From the NCBI RefSeq assembly GCF_001689125.2, contig NZ_CP015405.2, positions 124,001 through 188,000 of the forward strand: a DNA stretch of 64,000 nucleotides. Reading direction: 5' to 3'. Numbering within the stretch: the first letter of the stretch is position 1; every line of letters starts with the position of its first letter. Below are positions 38,956-47,993 of this stretch, piece after piece. A program made the translations under genes and the position numbers. This DNA comes from Blautia pseudococcoides. GTDB lineage: Bacteria; Bacillota; Clostridia; Lachnospirales; Lachnospiraceae. A model generated the notes under the pieces. That model was not told the origin of the DNA, did no database searches, and worked only from the letters and a program-made list of their open reading frames with translations.

Positions 38956-41276
38956 TTAATGTAAGTAATGAATTTAGAGAAGTAATGAAAACCCGCAGAG
39001 GTTTTTTGCAGTATGCCGATATTACATTTAAAGATGGTAGGACTGTAAACTTAGGGCCGAAAGATTTCGCATTATCAAATAATTCAATAACTGATGCGGC
39101 TGGAATGAATACGCTTCCTCTTGGCGCAGCAATCGCAAAGAGCATCCAGTTGGAAATCATAAATGATAAGGAACAGTTCGCAGATTACGATTTTCTTATG
39201 GCTGAGATACATTTAACGTTAAAATTACAGCTGTCGAGTACCATAGAATCGGTAAACAAGGGCACATACACAGTAATAACCCCTGAATCATATGGGAGCA
39301 CAGTTATCGTAGAGGCCGTTGACGATATGTATAAGGCGGATAAGGATTATGCAACTAAACTTAAGTTTCCTGCCACGACAGGCGAGATGTATAGAGATAT
39401 CTGTGAACGTAAAGGGTTCATGATGGGCACTGTCACATTCCTTCATGACGATTTTGTGGTGAAAACCAGGCCAGAAGGAGTAACCGAGCGCCAAGTTTTA
39501 GGATATATCGCTATGATAGCATGTGGGAATGCCAGATTTGATGTAGACGGATTTCTCAAAATACAGACATATAACTTTGGCGAGTATAAGTCCCCGATAA
39601 TGGATGCAAACCGGAAGTATATTTTAGATTCAAGTGGAAAACGGATCTTAAGTATTTGGGGAAAAAAGAATAAGGCACATGACTTAAAGAACTTTTTCAG
39701 CAATATGAAAGTAGGAACGGATGATATCATAATAACAGGTATAAAAACTGTTATAGATGAGAATAGCGAGAACAGCAATGAGATAATGGAAGGAAATGAA
39801 GGATATGTGATATCAATTTCTAATCCACTTATCGCAGGCGAAGAGAAAAAAGTGGTGTCATGGCTTGCTAATGAACTAATTGGCGTCAGATTCAGAAAAA
39901 TTTCTGGTGACCATACTGCAGACCCGACCATTGAGTTTATGGATTTGGCCTATATCACATCTACAAGAGGGGATAAAAGAAATACATACAGGACTATAAT
40001 AACTGATGTTGTGTTTAATGTATTTGGTTATACATCTTTAGCGAACAGCGCAAATGATACAATAAGAAATAGTAGCAAATATGCTGCAGAAGCTACAAAG
40101 GCTTATGTGAACGCTAGAAGGGACAATATTAAGCAACTGTCTAATTACGAGTCGGTCTTACAGCAAATCACAAAGCTAATAAGTCAGGGTTGCGGTATGT
40201 ATCTCACCCCGGTAGAACAGGAAGACGGAAGTATCATTTATTACATGCACGATAAGCCTACCATAGAAGAATCTAGTTACACGTGTTACTGGACAAGCAA
40301 CGGAATAATCGCCTCTCTTGATGGTGGCACTACGTGGGCCGTTGACAAAAACGGGAATGCTCTTTTTAACATTATTACAGCAAGAGGATTAAATTTTGAT
40401 TGGTTACGCGGCGGGACCATGAAACTGGGCGGTGACAATAATAAAAATGGTTTACTGAAAATTTTAGACGCATCCGGTGCTGAAATAGCTAAAATGGATA
40501 ATCTTGGATTGAACTATAATGACAATCTGCTCGTCGGATATAATAATAAAGGACGCACAAGTTATCCGGTAATAAAAGAATCATTTACTTATGAAGGGAA
40601 GACGACATCTTGTGAAATTGCGCAAGGCTCAATATTTATTTACAATGATGAAGGCGGAACCTATGACTTTACACGAAAAGCATATGCACGCGTAGGCACA
40701 ATACTTGACTATGGTTATGTATCAACAATTAATTCAGCCACTGGTAAGACATTAGTTTCCTTAACAAATAATATATATTCGACCGGCTCACTTTCGTGCA
40801 GTGGAACAAAAAGTAGAATTTCAGGAACCCAAAATTATGGTGATGTGAAACTGTATTGCTATGAAATGCCGACTCCGATGTTTGGCGACATAGGAGAGGG
40901 GTGCACTGACAATATTGGGGAATGTTATATATTTTTGGATGATGTCTTTTCCGAAACTGTAAATACAGAGGCATGCTATCAAGTATTTTTACAGAAAGAA
41001 GGCAAGGGCGATATATGGGTGGAAAGCAAAACATTATCCTATTTTGTGGTAAAAGGGGCCCCTAATGTTAAGTTTGCGTGGGAAATCAAAATAAAGCAAT
41101 TGGGATTTGAGCTTGAAAGGTTGGAATTGTTTTCTGATGATGAGATAATGCCGTTTGATGCAAAAGATATTGATTATGAAGCACAAGCGGCTGCTATGGT
41201 GAAAGAATATTACGAAGGTTTGGAGGATATGCAGGATGAAGAAATTAACGAGTTTCACAAAACTTACAACTGGTGA
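38952..41276 (+). CDS. Tail-tip/baseplate structural protein (Tal-like)
   Basis: A 774-residue protein starting at a GTG (38952) with AGGAGTG upstream; the alternative at 38910 reads through the previous gene. The N-terminal 350 residues (EFREVMKTRRGFLQYADITF, GFLKIQTYNFGEY) are like the phage tail hub/endopeptidase family. The middle is helical and the C-terminal 300 residues are strand-rich, ending in an acidic tail. It probably forms the tail tip and host-contact hub. It overlaps the next small gene by 41 bp. Confidence 0.75.
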   Translation: MINVSNEFREVMKTRRGFLQYADITFKDGRTVNLGPKDFALSNNSITDAAGMNTLPLGAAIAKSIQLEIINDKEQFADYDFLMAEIHLTLKLQLSSTIESVNKGTYTVITPESYGSTVIVEAVDDMYKADKDYATKLKFPATTGEMYRDICERKGFMMGTVTFLHDDFVVKTRPEGVTERQVLGYIAMIACGNARFDVDGFLKIQTYNFGEYKSPIMDANRKYILDSSGKRILSIWGKKNKAHDLKNFFSNMKVGTDDIIITGIKTVIDENSENSNEIMEGNEGYVISISNPLIAGEEKKVVSWLANELIGVRFRKISGDHTADPTIEFMDLAYITSTRGDKRNTYRTIITDVVFNVFGYTSLANSANDTIRNSSKYAAEATKAYVNARRDNIKQLSNYESVLQQITKLISQGCGMYLTPVEQEDGSIIYYMHDKPTIEESSYTCYWTSNGIIASLDGGTTWAVDKNGNALFNIITARGLNFDWLRGGTMKLGGDNNKNGLLKILDASGAEIAKMDNLGLNYNDNLLVGYNNKGRTSYPVIKESFTYEGKTTSCEIAQGSIFIYNDEGGTYDFTRKAYARVGTILDYGYVSTINSATGKTLVSLTNNIYSTGSLSCSGTKSRISGTQNYGDVKLYCYEMPTPMFGDIGEGCTDNIGECYIFLDDVFSETVNTEACYQVFLQKEGKGDIWVESKTLSYFVVKGAPNVKFAWEIKIKQLGFELERLELFSDDEIMPFDAKDIDYEAQAAAMVKEYYEGLEDMQDEEINEFHKTYNW

Positions 41277-41433
41277 AGGTGTGAGGATTGCTTTTACTTT
41301 TTCTGAAGTTGACGATATGGGGAAGCTTATTAGCCAAAATAATAAAGGAAACTTTATCTTGGTAGATGATGAGATAAAAGCAAAAGTTGACGATATAGAA
41401 AAGTTTATAAATGAAAATTTTTTGGCGAATTAG
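41236..41433 (+). CDS. 65-residue baseplate-region protein
   Basis: It starts within the end of the tail-tip gene after GGAGGATATGCAGGATG. The sequence KKLTSFTKLTTGEGVRIAFT, then DDEIKAKVDDIEKFINENF, looks like a small accessory tail protein. Family not recognised beyond recurring in similar places in Clostridia phages. Confidence 0.65.
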   Translation: MKKLTSFTKLTTGEGVRIAFTFSEVDDMGKLISQNNKGNFILVDDEIKAKVDDIEKFINENFLAN

Positions 41434-41445
41434 GAGGTATAACAC

Positions 41446-41889
41446 ATGGCGAATTTGGATGCGGTGACGGAAGTTGATGACGTGTTTATAAAAGCGCTTC
41501 CCATTTTAACAACAATAAATGATTCAGATGATCTACTCATTGAAACATCACCAACTGTAGGTGAACCGAAGACCGGAAGAATAAAAGTAAAATCATTAAA
41601 GGAAATGTTCAATCGTGAATTTGATTCCACATTAAGAGGTATTTTGTTTCAATATGGTCGTGTCAGTATTAATCCAGTCGAAAATAAACCAACAATGAAG
41701 CACGTGCAATTTCCGAAATCCTTTGCAGGACGGCCATGTACTGTAGTTACTCCAATAACATCCGTTCCTGGCACTGTTTTTTTAGGGGCTGGCGTTTCAA
41801 ATATTTCAAATGATGGATTTGACGCTTACATAACAAGGACTAACACAACAGAAACCATACTAGCGTGGATCGCAATTGGCCCAGTGTAG
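41446..41889 (+). CDS. Receptor-binding/tail-fibre tip protein (gp53-like C-terminal domain)
   Basis: A 147-residue protein. The N-terminal half is a connector (TINDSDDLLIETSPTVGEPK). The C-terminal 80 residues (GRVSINPVENKPTMKHVQFP, ending TETILAWIAIGPV) match the short fibre-tip domain that often ends in W-x-A-I-G. It may bind the cell surface as a trimer. Confidence 0.7.
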   Translation: MANLDAVTEVDDVFIKALPILTTINDSDDLLIETSPTVGEPKTGRIKVKSLKEMFNREFDSTLRGILFQYGRVSINPVENKPTMKHVQFPKSFAGRPCTVVTPITSVPGTVFLGAGVSNISNDGFDAYITRTNTTETILAWIAIGPV

Positions 41890-41941
41890 ATCATAATATT
41901 ATAAATCAACCATGTGGATACAAGACTTATTGAGGTGAAAT

Positions 41942-44317
41942 ATGAAAGCAGTAAAAAAAATTGAGATTAGTGTATTACATAAGCGGACTATGCCTCTGGT
42001 TGTCTATACAATGCAGGGAGACACTGGCAGGGAAATAGAGTGTACAGTAGCTGACTGGGATATACCTACAGATGCTACAGCACGTGTATGGGTGGTTAAA
42101 CCCTCTAAAAAGGTTGTGTATGATGACTGCCGGATAGTAGAGAATACAGTGGTTTTTTCTCTGACGAATCAGATGCTTGCGGAACCTGGCGTTGCTATAT
42201 GCATAATTGAGTTTGACAGCGGCGAGGACGTAGTATCCTCATTTCCGTTCAATCTCTGTATAGACGGAAGCGCCAGGGGAGACGGAATACCCAGTGAAAA
42301 TGAATCAACGGTGTTGGAAGGAATGTTTGAAGCGCTGGGGCAGGATGCAATCAAAGCACTGGATGCGGCAAAGGCAGAAGCGGCAGCGGCAAATAAATCA
42401 GCGCAGGACACTGAGAAGATAAAAAACGATTTTACATTGACCGCACAGCAAGCCGTAGCCGACGTAAACAATGCAGGTCAGACCCAGACCCAGAGAGTAA
42501 ACACTGCCGGAGACACTCAGGTATCCTGCATCCAGGCCGAGGGCACAACCCAGGTCCAGAACGTCCAGGCTACAGCCGCAGAGATAGCCGCAGACAGAGA
42601 ACAGATACATACCAACCGGGATAATACAGCAAGGCTCCAGCGCATATCGGCTGGGGCCATTACACGGAGCGCTGAGGGGAGCTTTATCACCTTGGAGGAT
42701 GCGGCGGACGGGATGGGGTTCAGGCAGTTGGAGATACCAGGAGAGACCAGGCAGGTCACAACGACTGGGGCACAATTAATAGATTTTGAACAATGCCTGA
42801 AAAACTGGAAATCACAATATACACAAGTGGGCGGGCGTGTCTATAAAATAACAGCGCTTGGTTCCGGATACCAGGCGCCCATCAGTTTTAGCACAGAGGA
42901 CACAAAAGTAACATTAAGTGGTAATGTACGTGACATATCAGGCAGCGGATATCGTATTGATCTCATAGATTCAGCGGGAAATATAGTTGGGCGGATAAAT
43001 AAGGACATAAAATCAGTTACCGGACTGGCAAGCAAGATCAGGCTGAACTTTGCCGAATCTGGAGCTGGGGAATATTCTGATATCATGCTCAACGCAGGTG
43101 ACACGGCCCTTCCTTGGGAACCCTACACCGGAGCTGCACCATCTCCATCCCCGGAGCACCCGCAGGAGATGAAGAATGTTGGGAAGCTGAATGAACAGAC
43201 CGGGAAGTATGAGGTGACAATAACATCTTGTAGTAGAAACCTCCTGGATATGAGCGGCGCAAAAGGTGGCACGTCATCCGGCATATCATCAATTGTAAAT
43301 CCTGATGGCACTGTGAGATCTAACGGTACATTTAGTGATAAAACTATTAATATTTGGTTTTTAGGCAACTACGCGAAACCTCCTACAAGCAGTAACACAA
43401 TCATCACACTCCTTCCGGGGATGACGTATTTTGTCAATGATGTAGTGCTATATTTTTTGGATAATGATGGCACCGGACAGGCGATAGAAGGTAAATATAC
43501 CGTTGATGCAAATGTATACCCTGATGGTATCAAAGTAACAGGGGCAAGGCATGTAAGTGTCAAAACTGGTACAACACTGACAAATAAAATATATTATCCT
43601 CGTGTATTACTAGGAGACAAAGACACCGGCTGGGAACCCTACAGAGGCCACACCGCCACCATAACCGCAGACCGCCCGCTGACAAAGTGGGATAAGCTTA
43701 CATGCCGGGATGGTGTGTGGGGATGGGCGTATGGGGGTGCCATATGCAGACTTACGGGGACGAGCGAAATAAAAAGCGTTGGACAGTATGCATATTCCAT
43801 CCCTGGTAAGATGTTAAAGCATTCCCATATTTCTTGTAGCCATTATCCGTATTCCGGTAAGGAAATTAATGACGACAGTGTTTTAACTTACATGGGCACA
43901 GGTTTTTTTATATGGATTTATGACAGGAGATTTAGTGACAAAGTTGAGAACACATTCGACATAGACGGTTTCAAAACATTTTTGACGGAGTGCGACACTA
44001 GTGGAACGCCCGTGACGGCATGCTACCAACTTGCTACCGAAGAATGGGTGCCCCTCTCCGCCGCAGAGCAGGCCGCCATGAACGCCCTGTGCAGTTACGC
44101 CGGGACCACCCACATCTGGACAGATGACCCGCTACAGCCTGTCATTTCCCTGGACTATACGGTGGACACTGTCAAGTATATCGGAGCGCTTGAAGACCGG
44201 ATAGCGGCCTTAGAAACAGCCCAGGCACAGACTACGGCAGCATTTAGCTATTTACCGCCAGAAATACAGGCGGCAATGATAGAAAACGAAACCCGTGACT
44301 TATTATCAACCATTTAG
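41942..44317 (+). CDS. BppU-type upper baseplate protein with C-terminal sugar-binding-like modules
   Basis: A 791-residue protein. Residues 1-115 are the BppU N-terminal fold (MPLVVYTMQGDTGREIECTV, ARVWVVKPSKKVVYDD). Residues 120-230 are Ala/Gln-rich coiled coil. The rest is strand-rich with two LPWEPYTG / GWEPYRG boundary motifs, each after a jelly-roll-like module, and a C-terminal DRIAALETAQ helix. Such proteins link receptor-binding units to the tail. Confidence 0.8.
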   Translation: MKAVKKIEISVLHKRTMPLVVYTMQGDTGREIECTVADWDIPTDATARVWVVKPSKKVVYDDCRIVENTVVFSLTNQMLAEPGVAICIIEFDSGEDVVSSFPFNLCIDGSARGDGIPSENESTVLEGMFEALGQDAIKALDAAKAEAAAANKSAQDTEKIKNDFTLTAQQAVADVNNAGQTQTQRVNTAGDTQVSCIQAEGTTQVQNVQATAAEIAADREQIHTNRDNTARLQRISAGAITRSAEGSFITLEDAADGMGFRQLEIPGETRQVTTTGAQLIDFEQCLKNWKSQYTQVGGRVYKITALGSGYQAPISFSTEDTKVTLSGNVRDISGSGYRIDLIDSAGNIVGRINKDIKSVTGLASKIRLNFAESGAGEYSDIMLNAGDTALPWEPYTGAAPSPSPEHPQEMKNVGKLNEQTGKYEVTITSCSRNLLDMSGAKGGTSSGISSIVNPDGTVRSNGTFSDKTINIWFLGNYAKPPTSSNTIITLLPGMTYFVNDVVLYFLDNDGTGQAIEGKYTVDANVYPDGIKVTGARHVSVKTGTTLTNKIYYPRVLLGDKDTGWEPYRGHTATITADRPLTKWDKLTCRDGVWGWAYGGAICRLTGTSEIKSVGQYAYSIPGKMLKHSHISCSHYPYSGKEINDDSVLTYMGTGFFIWIYDRRFSDKVENTFDIDGFKTFLTECDTSGTPVTACYQLATEEWVPLSAAEQAAMNALCSYAGTTHIWTDDPLQPVISLDYTVDTVKYIGALEDRIAALETAQAQTTAAFSYLPPEIQAAMIENETRDLLSTI

Positions 44318-44329
44318 GAGGAAGAAAGA

Positions 44330-44569
44330 ATGAACAGTAGTGTAATTGTAAGAATGATGCAGAACTTGATTAACAAAAAGTTCTACGATGGCAAGGATGA
44401 AGCGATTGAAAAGCTGGATGTGTATTTCGCGATGAACCGGATCAGTGAAGAGGAGTACATGGACCTTGTCATGCTGGCTGAAGAGATGTATCCCGACCCG
44501 GTAGATCCGGAGTCCACACCAGACACCACAGACCCAGTGGACCCGCCGGTTGAGATCCCGGTAGAGTGA
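44330..44569 (+). CDS. XkdX-like short tail protein
   Basis: A 79-residue protein with MMQNLINKKFYDGKDEAIEK and LDVYFAMNRISEEEYMDLVM, the XkdX-like pattern following baseplate genes, and an acidic Pro-rich tail. AGGAGGAAG precedes the ATG. Confidence 0.75.
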   Translation: MNSSVIVRMMQNLINKKFYDGKDEAIEKLDVYFAMNRISEEEYMDLVMLAEEMYPDPVDPESTPDTTDPVDPPVEIPVE

Positions 44570-44594
44570 TTGCATATGGCAGAGATCAGAGCAG

Positions 44595-44616
44595 GACCGG
44601 AAACGGTCTTATTTTA
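44595..44616 (+). terminator. Weak terminator-like hairpin before the lysis genes
   Basis: GACCG pairs CGGTC around a GAAA tetraloop, followed by TTATTTTAT. Confidence 0.5.
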
Positions 44617-44644
44617 TAATAAAAATCAATAAGGAGATATGCAA

Positions 44645-44872
44645 ATGGAAACAATCATTTCAGCCGGCATCTCTGCAGGCGTTACTCTAATTGTCTGCCT
44701 GATAAGCAACAAGAGCCAGCAGGAAAAAACGCGGGCATTGATGGAATATAAGCTGGAAGAGCTTACAAAAAAGGTAGAGAAGCATAACTCGGTCGTGGAA
44801 AGAACCTACATTTTGGAAGAGAAAATGAAGGTTGCCAACCACAGGATTGAAGACTTGGAAAAGGAGAGATGA
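44645..44872 (+). CDS. 75-residue XhlA-like membrane-anchored protein
   Basis: The start is the ATG 44645, 8 bases after AAGGAG; one at 44639 is too close. One N-terminal hydrophobic segment (ISAGISAGVTLIVCLIS) is followed by a coiled-coil (LMEYKLEELTKKVEKHNSVV). This resembles hemolysin XhlA-like lysis proteins. It overlaps the next gene by 4 bp. Confidence 0.7.
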   Translation: METIISAGISAGVTLIVCLISNKSQQEKTRALMEYKLEELTKKVEKHNSVVERTYILEEKMKVANHRIEDLEKER

Positions 44873-45138
44873 AAAAAATGAATAATGAAAAATTTTTAGC
44901 ATTATGCAAGAAAACCGTTATGGATTATTTTAATGAGCACGCTGACAAAACGGATCGGAAACAGATCACCGAAGAGGATGTATTTATTGTGTGGAGCTGT
45001 AAAACACTGCAGAACAATAAAGCCTTGGTAAGCACTACGGTGTCAGATGGCATGTATTACGAAATCACTCATAACGGGGATAAAAAAGAGACATATGTAG
45101 ATGCATATAAAAAATGGGAGAACTTTGTTGTACGATAG
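44869..45138 (+). CDS. DUF6275-like protein
   Basis: An 89-residue protein (KFLALCKKTVMDYFNEHADK, then VFIVWSCKTLQNNKALVSTT), matching DUF6275-type proteins that occur beside phage holins. It starts by ATGA overlap at 44869; an ATG at 44878 is an alternative. Function unknown. Confidence 0.7.
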   Translation: MKKMNNEKFLALCKKTVMDYFNEHADKTDRKQITEEDVFIVWSCKTLQNNKALVSTTVSDGMYYEITHNGDKKETYVDAYKKWENFVVR

Positions 45139-45150
45139 GAGGTATTAATC

Positions 45151-45453
45151 ATGGATTTAAGCTTTTTGACAAACTATATCAACCCGGTAATATTGGGAAT
45201 CTGCCTGTTGGTGGGCTATGTGATAAAGACCGCGATACCGGCGATCAAAAACAGGTACATACCACTTGCAGCCCTTGCGATGGGCACTATAATTGCGATA
45301 CTCATCAACATGAGCAGCGGCATTAATGCGGAGGTAATTCTTGGCGGCATGATATCAGGCCTGGCAAGTACGGGCCTGTACGAGATGCTGCGGAACCTGA
45401 TAAGCAAGGATGGCAAAAAGGAGACAGATAGACCAGGACCGGAGGGCGAATAA
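45151..45453 (+). CDS. Phage holin
   Basis: A 100-residue membrane protein with three hydrophobic segments (FLTNYINPVILGICLLVGYV, YIPLAALAMGTIIAILINM, EVILGGMISGLASTGLYEML) and a charged C-terminus. Size, topology and place before the endolysin gene fit a small holin. It would form membrane lesions that release the endolysin. Confidence 0.85.
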   Translation: MDLSFLTNYINPVILGICLLVGYVIKTAIPAIKNRYIPLAALAMGTIIAILINMSSGINAEVILGGMISGLASTGLYEMLRNLISKDGKKETDRPGPEGE

Positions 45454-45466
45454 TCGCTCTCTTTTA
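45442..45466 (+). terminator. Terminator overlapping the holin stop codon
   Basis: GAGGGCGA pairs TCGCTCTC (8 bp, one G-U) around ATAA, which contains the holin stop, followed by TTTT. It lies between holin and endolysin genes. A perfect palindrome TTGCGCCGGCGCAA (45469-45482) follows. Confidence 0.65.
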
Positions 45467-45504
45467 ATTTGCGCCGGCGCAACTAACGGGGAAAGGAGTA
45501 ACAC

Positions 45505-46521
45505 ATGACGAAAACAGAGGCAATCAATGAGATGATTCAGACCGCAAAAGCAGAGGTTGGGTACCTGGAAAAGAACAGTAACAGCAACTTAGACAGCAAG
45601 ACTGGAAATGCTGGCAGTAACAATTACACCAAATACTGGCGTGACATTATGCCATCTTACCAGGGTCAGCCTTGGTGTGCCGCATTTGTGTCCTGGGTAT
45701 TGATGCAGGCGTTTGGGCAGGCCAACGCCAAAAAGCTGTTGAAACACTGGCCCTATGTATATGTACCCACGCTGGCCGGGAATTTTACCAACTATGCCAA
45801 TCCGCAGGTCGGTGATATTGTGATGTTTAAGCATGGAGGGATATTTACCCATACAGGCATTGTAACTGGCGTCAATGGGGACTATTTTACCACAATTGAG
45901 GGCAATACCAGCGGCGGCAGCTCTATTATTGACAATGGCGGTGGAGTGTGCAGTAAAGGGTATTATAATAGCAATCTGCCTGGGACAAAGTTTGCAAGGC
46001 TTGATTGGAGTATTGTAGCTGGACAGGCCTCTTCTGGCACATCCACTGCGGCAGACATTGCAATCAGTATGGGGGCAAAAGGCCTTACGATCACGGGTAA
46101 TAACCTAAATGTAAGGAGCGAGCCGGGAGGTCAGATCATTGATGAGCTGAATAAAGGTGACCGCATCGGATGCGATAAGCGCCGCTGGGTAGGCAGCACA
46201 TGCTGGTTCCACTACGCTGACGGCTGGGTGTCCGGGGATTACCTGGACGGCTGGATCTGCGAAGCGGGAAAGTGGTGGTACATTACCGCCGGCTATAAGT
46301 ACCCGAAGAGTGCCTGGAAGCAGATCGGCGGTACATGGTATTATTTTGACGCAAATGGATGGATGATGACCGGATGGGTGCAGGATAATAAAAAGTGGTA
46401 TTACCTGAAAGCGTCTGGAGCAATGGCGGCGGATGAGCTGGTAAGGACAGGCGGAAAGGTCTACTACGTGGATAAGAACGGCAAAATGTGCTTTACGGAC
46501 AGCTCTGGAGCACTCAGATAA
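45505..46521 (+). CDS. Endolysin: CHAP-like amidase with SH3b and cell-wall-binding repeats
   Basis: A 338-residue lysin. The N-terminal catalytic domain has QPWCAAFVSWVL with Cys 58 and GGIFTHTGIV with His 116, the Cys/His pair of CHAP-type peptidases or amidases. Residues about 190-255 include NLNVRSEPGGQI, an SH3b-like module. The C-terminal 80 residues have choline-binding-type repeats (GTWYYFDANGWMMTGWVQ, NKKWYYLKASGAM). There is no signal peptide, so it needs the holin for export. Its last 18 codons have a degraded copy at 47244-47300. Confidence 0.9.
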   Translation: MTKTEAINEMIQTAKAEVGYLEKNSNSNLDSKTGNAGSNNYTKYWRDIMPSYQGQPWCAAFVSWVLMQAFGQANAKKLLKHWPYVYVPTLAGNFTNYANPQVGDIVMFKHGGIFTHTGIVTGVNGDYFTTIEGNTSGGSSIIDNGGGVCSKGYYNSNLPGTKFARLDWSIVAGQASSGTSTAADIAISMGAKGLTITGNNLNVRSEPGGQIIDELNKGDRIGCDKRRWVGSTCWFHYADGWVSGDYLDGWICEAGKWWYITAGYKYPKSAWKQIGGTWYYFDANGWMMTGWVQDNKKWYYLKASGAMAADELVRTGGKVYYVDKNGKMCFTDSSGALR

Positions 46522-46527
46522 CATGAC

Positions 46528-46560
46528 AGGATGCGGCATAAAGCTGCGTCCTATTTTATT
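46528..46560 (+). terminator. Terminator after the endolysin gene
   Basis: AGGATGCGGC pairs GCTGCGTCCT (10 bp) around ATAAA, followed by ATTTTATT. Confidence 0.75.
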
Positions 46561-46589
46561 ACTACAAAATAAAACGAAAGGATGATTTT

Positions 46590-47243
46590 ATGTTAGTAGA
46601 GATCAAGAAAATGAATAAGGAAGAGGTAACAGTTGTCACGAGCCTCGATGTAGCGGAGACATTTGAAAAACATCATCGTGATGTAATGGAGTCTATAAGG
46701 AATATAGGAGAAGCTATAAGTACAGCGGAATTTTCCGCTCTATTCTATTTAGATTCTTATAAAGCCTCTAATGGAAAAACAAATCCCATGTATCTTATGA
46801 CAAGAGATGGATTCACCTTGTTGGCTATGGGATACAATGGCGATAAGGCCATGAAATTTAAACTTGCGTATATCAAACAGTTTAATGAAATGGAAAAAGT
46901 ATTGATCGGCAAACAGAAAGAGCGCGAGAAAGGCATTGCTGTCAGGCAGGCTCTGACGAATGCTTTACAGCAGTCACAGGAAAATGAACGGATGCACGGG
47001 CATGCTTATTCCACATATACGAATATCATATATAAGGTGGTATTCGGAAAAGATGCAAAACATCTCCGCGAAGAATATGGCCTATCCAAAAAGGAGAATC
47101 TTCGGAATTATTTTAGTGAGGAAGAACTGAAGGCTGTACAATCAGTTGAAATGATCGTGAGTGGTTTGGTGAACTGCGGGTGGGGATATGACCAGATCAA
47201 GGAGTTCGTGCTGAACCAGAATCTAAAAATGCTGGCGGCCTGA
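46590..47243 (+). CDS. Rha-family regulatory protein
   Basis: A 217-residue protein. Residues 10-110 are the pRha domain (VTSLDVAETFEKHHRDVMES, NPMYLMTRDGFTLLAMGY, KFKLAYIKQFNEME). The C-terminal part (FGKDAKHLREEYGLSKKENL) resembles the ORF6C-like domain that often follows. Rha proteins interfere with phage growth in some hosts and may regulate lysogeny. It sits outside the early region, behind the endolysin terminator, and directly before a remnant of an endolysin 3' end, so it was probably inserted here. Confidence 0.82.
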   Translation: MLVEIKKMNKEEVTVVTSLDVAETFEKHHRDVMESIRNIGEAISTAEFSALFYLDSYKASNGKTNPMYLMTRDGFTLLAMGYNGDKAMKFKLAYIKQFNEMEKVLIGKQKEREKGIAVRQALTNALQQSQENERMHGHAYSTYTNIIYKVVFGKDAKHLREEYGLSKKENLRNYFSEEELKAVQSVEMIVSGLVNCGWGYDQIKEFVLNQNLKMLAA

Positions 47244-47300
47244 TACGTGGACAAGTCTGGTAAGATGTGTTATGCTGATAAAACAGGAGCACTACTGTAA
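47244..47300 (+). pseudogene. Remnant of an endolysin gene 3' end
   Basis: Starting at the base after the Rha stop, 18 codons read YVDKSGKMCYADKTGALL followed by TAA. The true endolysin ends YVDKNGKMCFTDSSGALR. The remnant therefore marks the 3' end of a former or duplicated lysin gene, now separated from its body by the Rha gene. Confidence 0.8.
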
Positions 47301-47337
47301 CTATCAACGCACAGAGGGCAACTGTAAAACGCTGTAA

Positions 47338-47366
47338 GGCTCCGGGTCTCCCGCCGGGGCCTTTTT
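47338..47366 (+). terminator. Terminator after the lysin remnant
   Basis: GGCTCCGG pairs CCGGGGCC (8 bp) and is followed by TTTTT. It probably belonged to the ancestral lysin gene and now ends the Rha transcript. Confidence 0.8.
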
Positions 47367-47544
47367 AGCGTCACAAATAAAGAGACTATACATAAAGTAT
47401 AGCCTCTAGATAAAGAAGGAAATGGTGGATATATTACCAGTTTTTTTAATGATAACGCGTGAAATCTCTGATGTCAAGTATTAAATGACAGACTGTATCC
47501 GAATGGCGGCTTTAAATGGTTTTGTCAATATAATTACATACATC
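47367..47544. other. Gene-free segment between Rha and the leftward cargo genes
   Basis: No supported gene. It has a hairpin CTATAC/GTATAG (47386-47402) and a weak TGGT/ACCA hairpin followed by a T-run near 47422-47450. Confidence 0.4.
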
Positions 47545-47570
47545 AACCAAAAAGGACCCCGCCGGGGTCT
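47545..47570 (-). terminator. Terminator of the leftward cargo operon
   Basis: On the minus strand GACCCC pairs GGGGTC and is followed by CTTTTTGG, immediately after the stop of the two-HTH gene. Confidence 0.75.
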
Positions 47571-47978
47571 TTAATCATACAGATTATCTAGTTTTTTGTG
47601 AGCTCGATACAACAAAGTTCCGACAGAAGTTATTGTGGAATGATGTCGTTCTGCAATTTCCCTATACGATTTACCAGAAATTTTTTCCAATAAAAAGGTT
47701 TGTTCGAGCTTAGTCAATATAGATAAGTCGTAATTTGCATATTGGGTATAGTCAATGTTTTTCCTACGATGTATATCGGGGTTTGGCTGTGGGGCATCAA
47801 GCTTTTTACGGGCTTTCAAAAGCAAAGCATTTATATTTTGTCTGCAACAATTTAACTTTTTTGATATTTCAACAGTTGAAAGACCTTGCATTTTCAATAT
47901 CAAAGTTTCACGTTCCCGAATTGTTAAAATGGATAAGTCTGAATCTGCGTATATAGCATAGTCCACGCGCGCCGGCAT
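47571..47978 (-). CDS. Protein with two tandem sigma-region-4-like HTH domains
   Basis: A 135-residue protein made of an internal duplication. Each half begins DYxxYAxxDLSILT, has a sigma-70 region-4/LuxR-like HTH (STVEISKKLNCCRQNINALL in the first; SYREIAERHHSTITSVGTLL in the second) and ends in AxKKLD. There is no room for other sigma domains. Start at the ATG 47978 after AGGAGGT. It may bind paired sites or antagonise RNA polymerase. It is last in a leftward cargo operon. Confidence 0.75.
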   Translation of the reverse strand: MPARVDYAIYADSDLSILTIRERETLILKMQGLSTVEISKKLNCCRQNINALLLKARKKLDAPQPNPDIHRRKNIDYTQYANYDLSILTKLEQTFLLEKISGKSYREIAERHHSTITSVGTLLYRAHKKLDNLYD

Positions 47979-47993
47979 GACGTTTGATACCTC

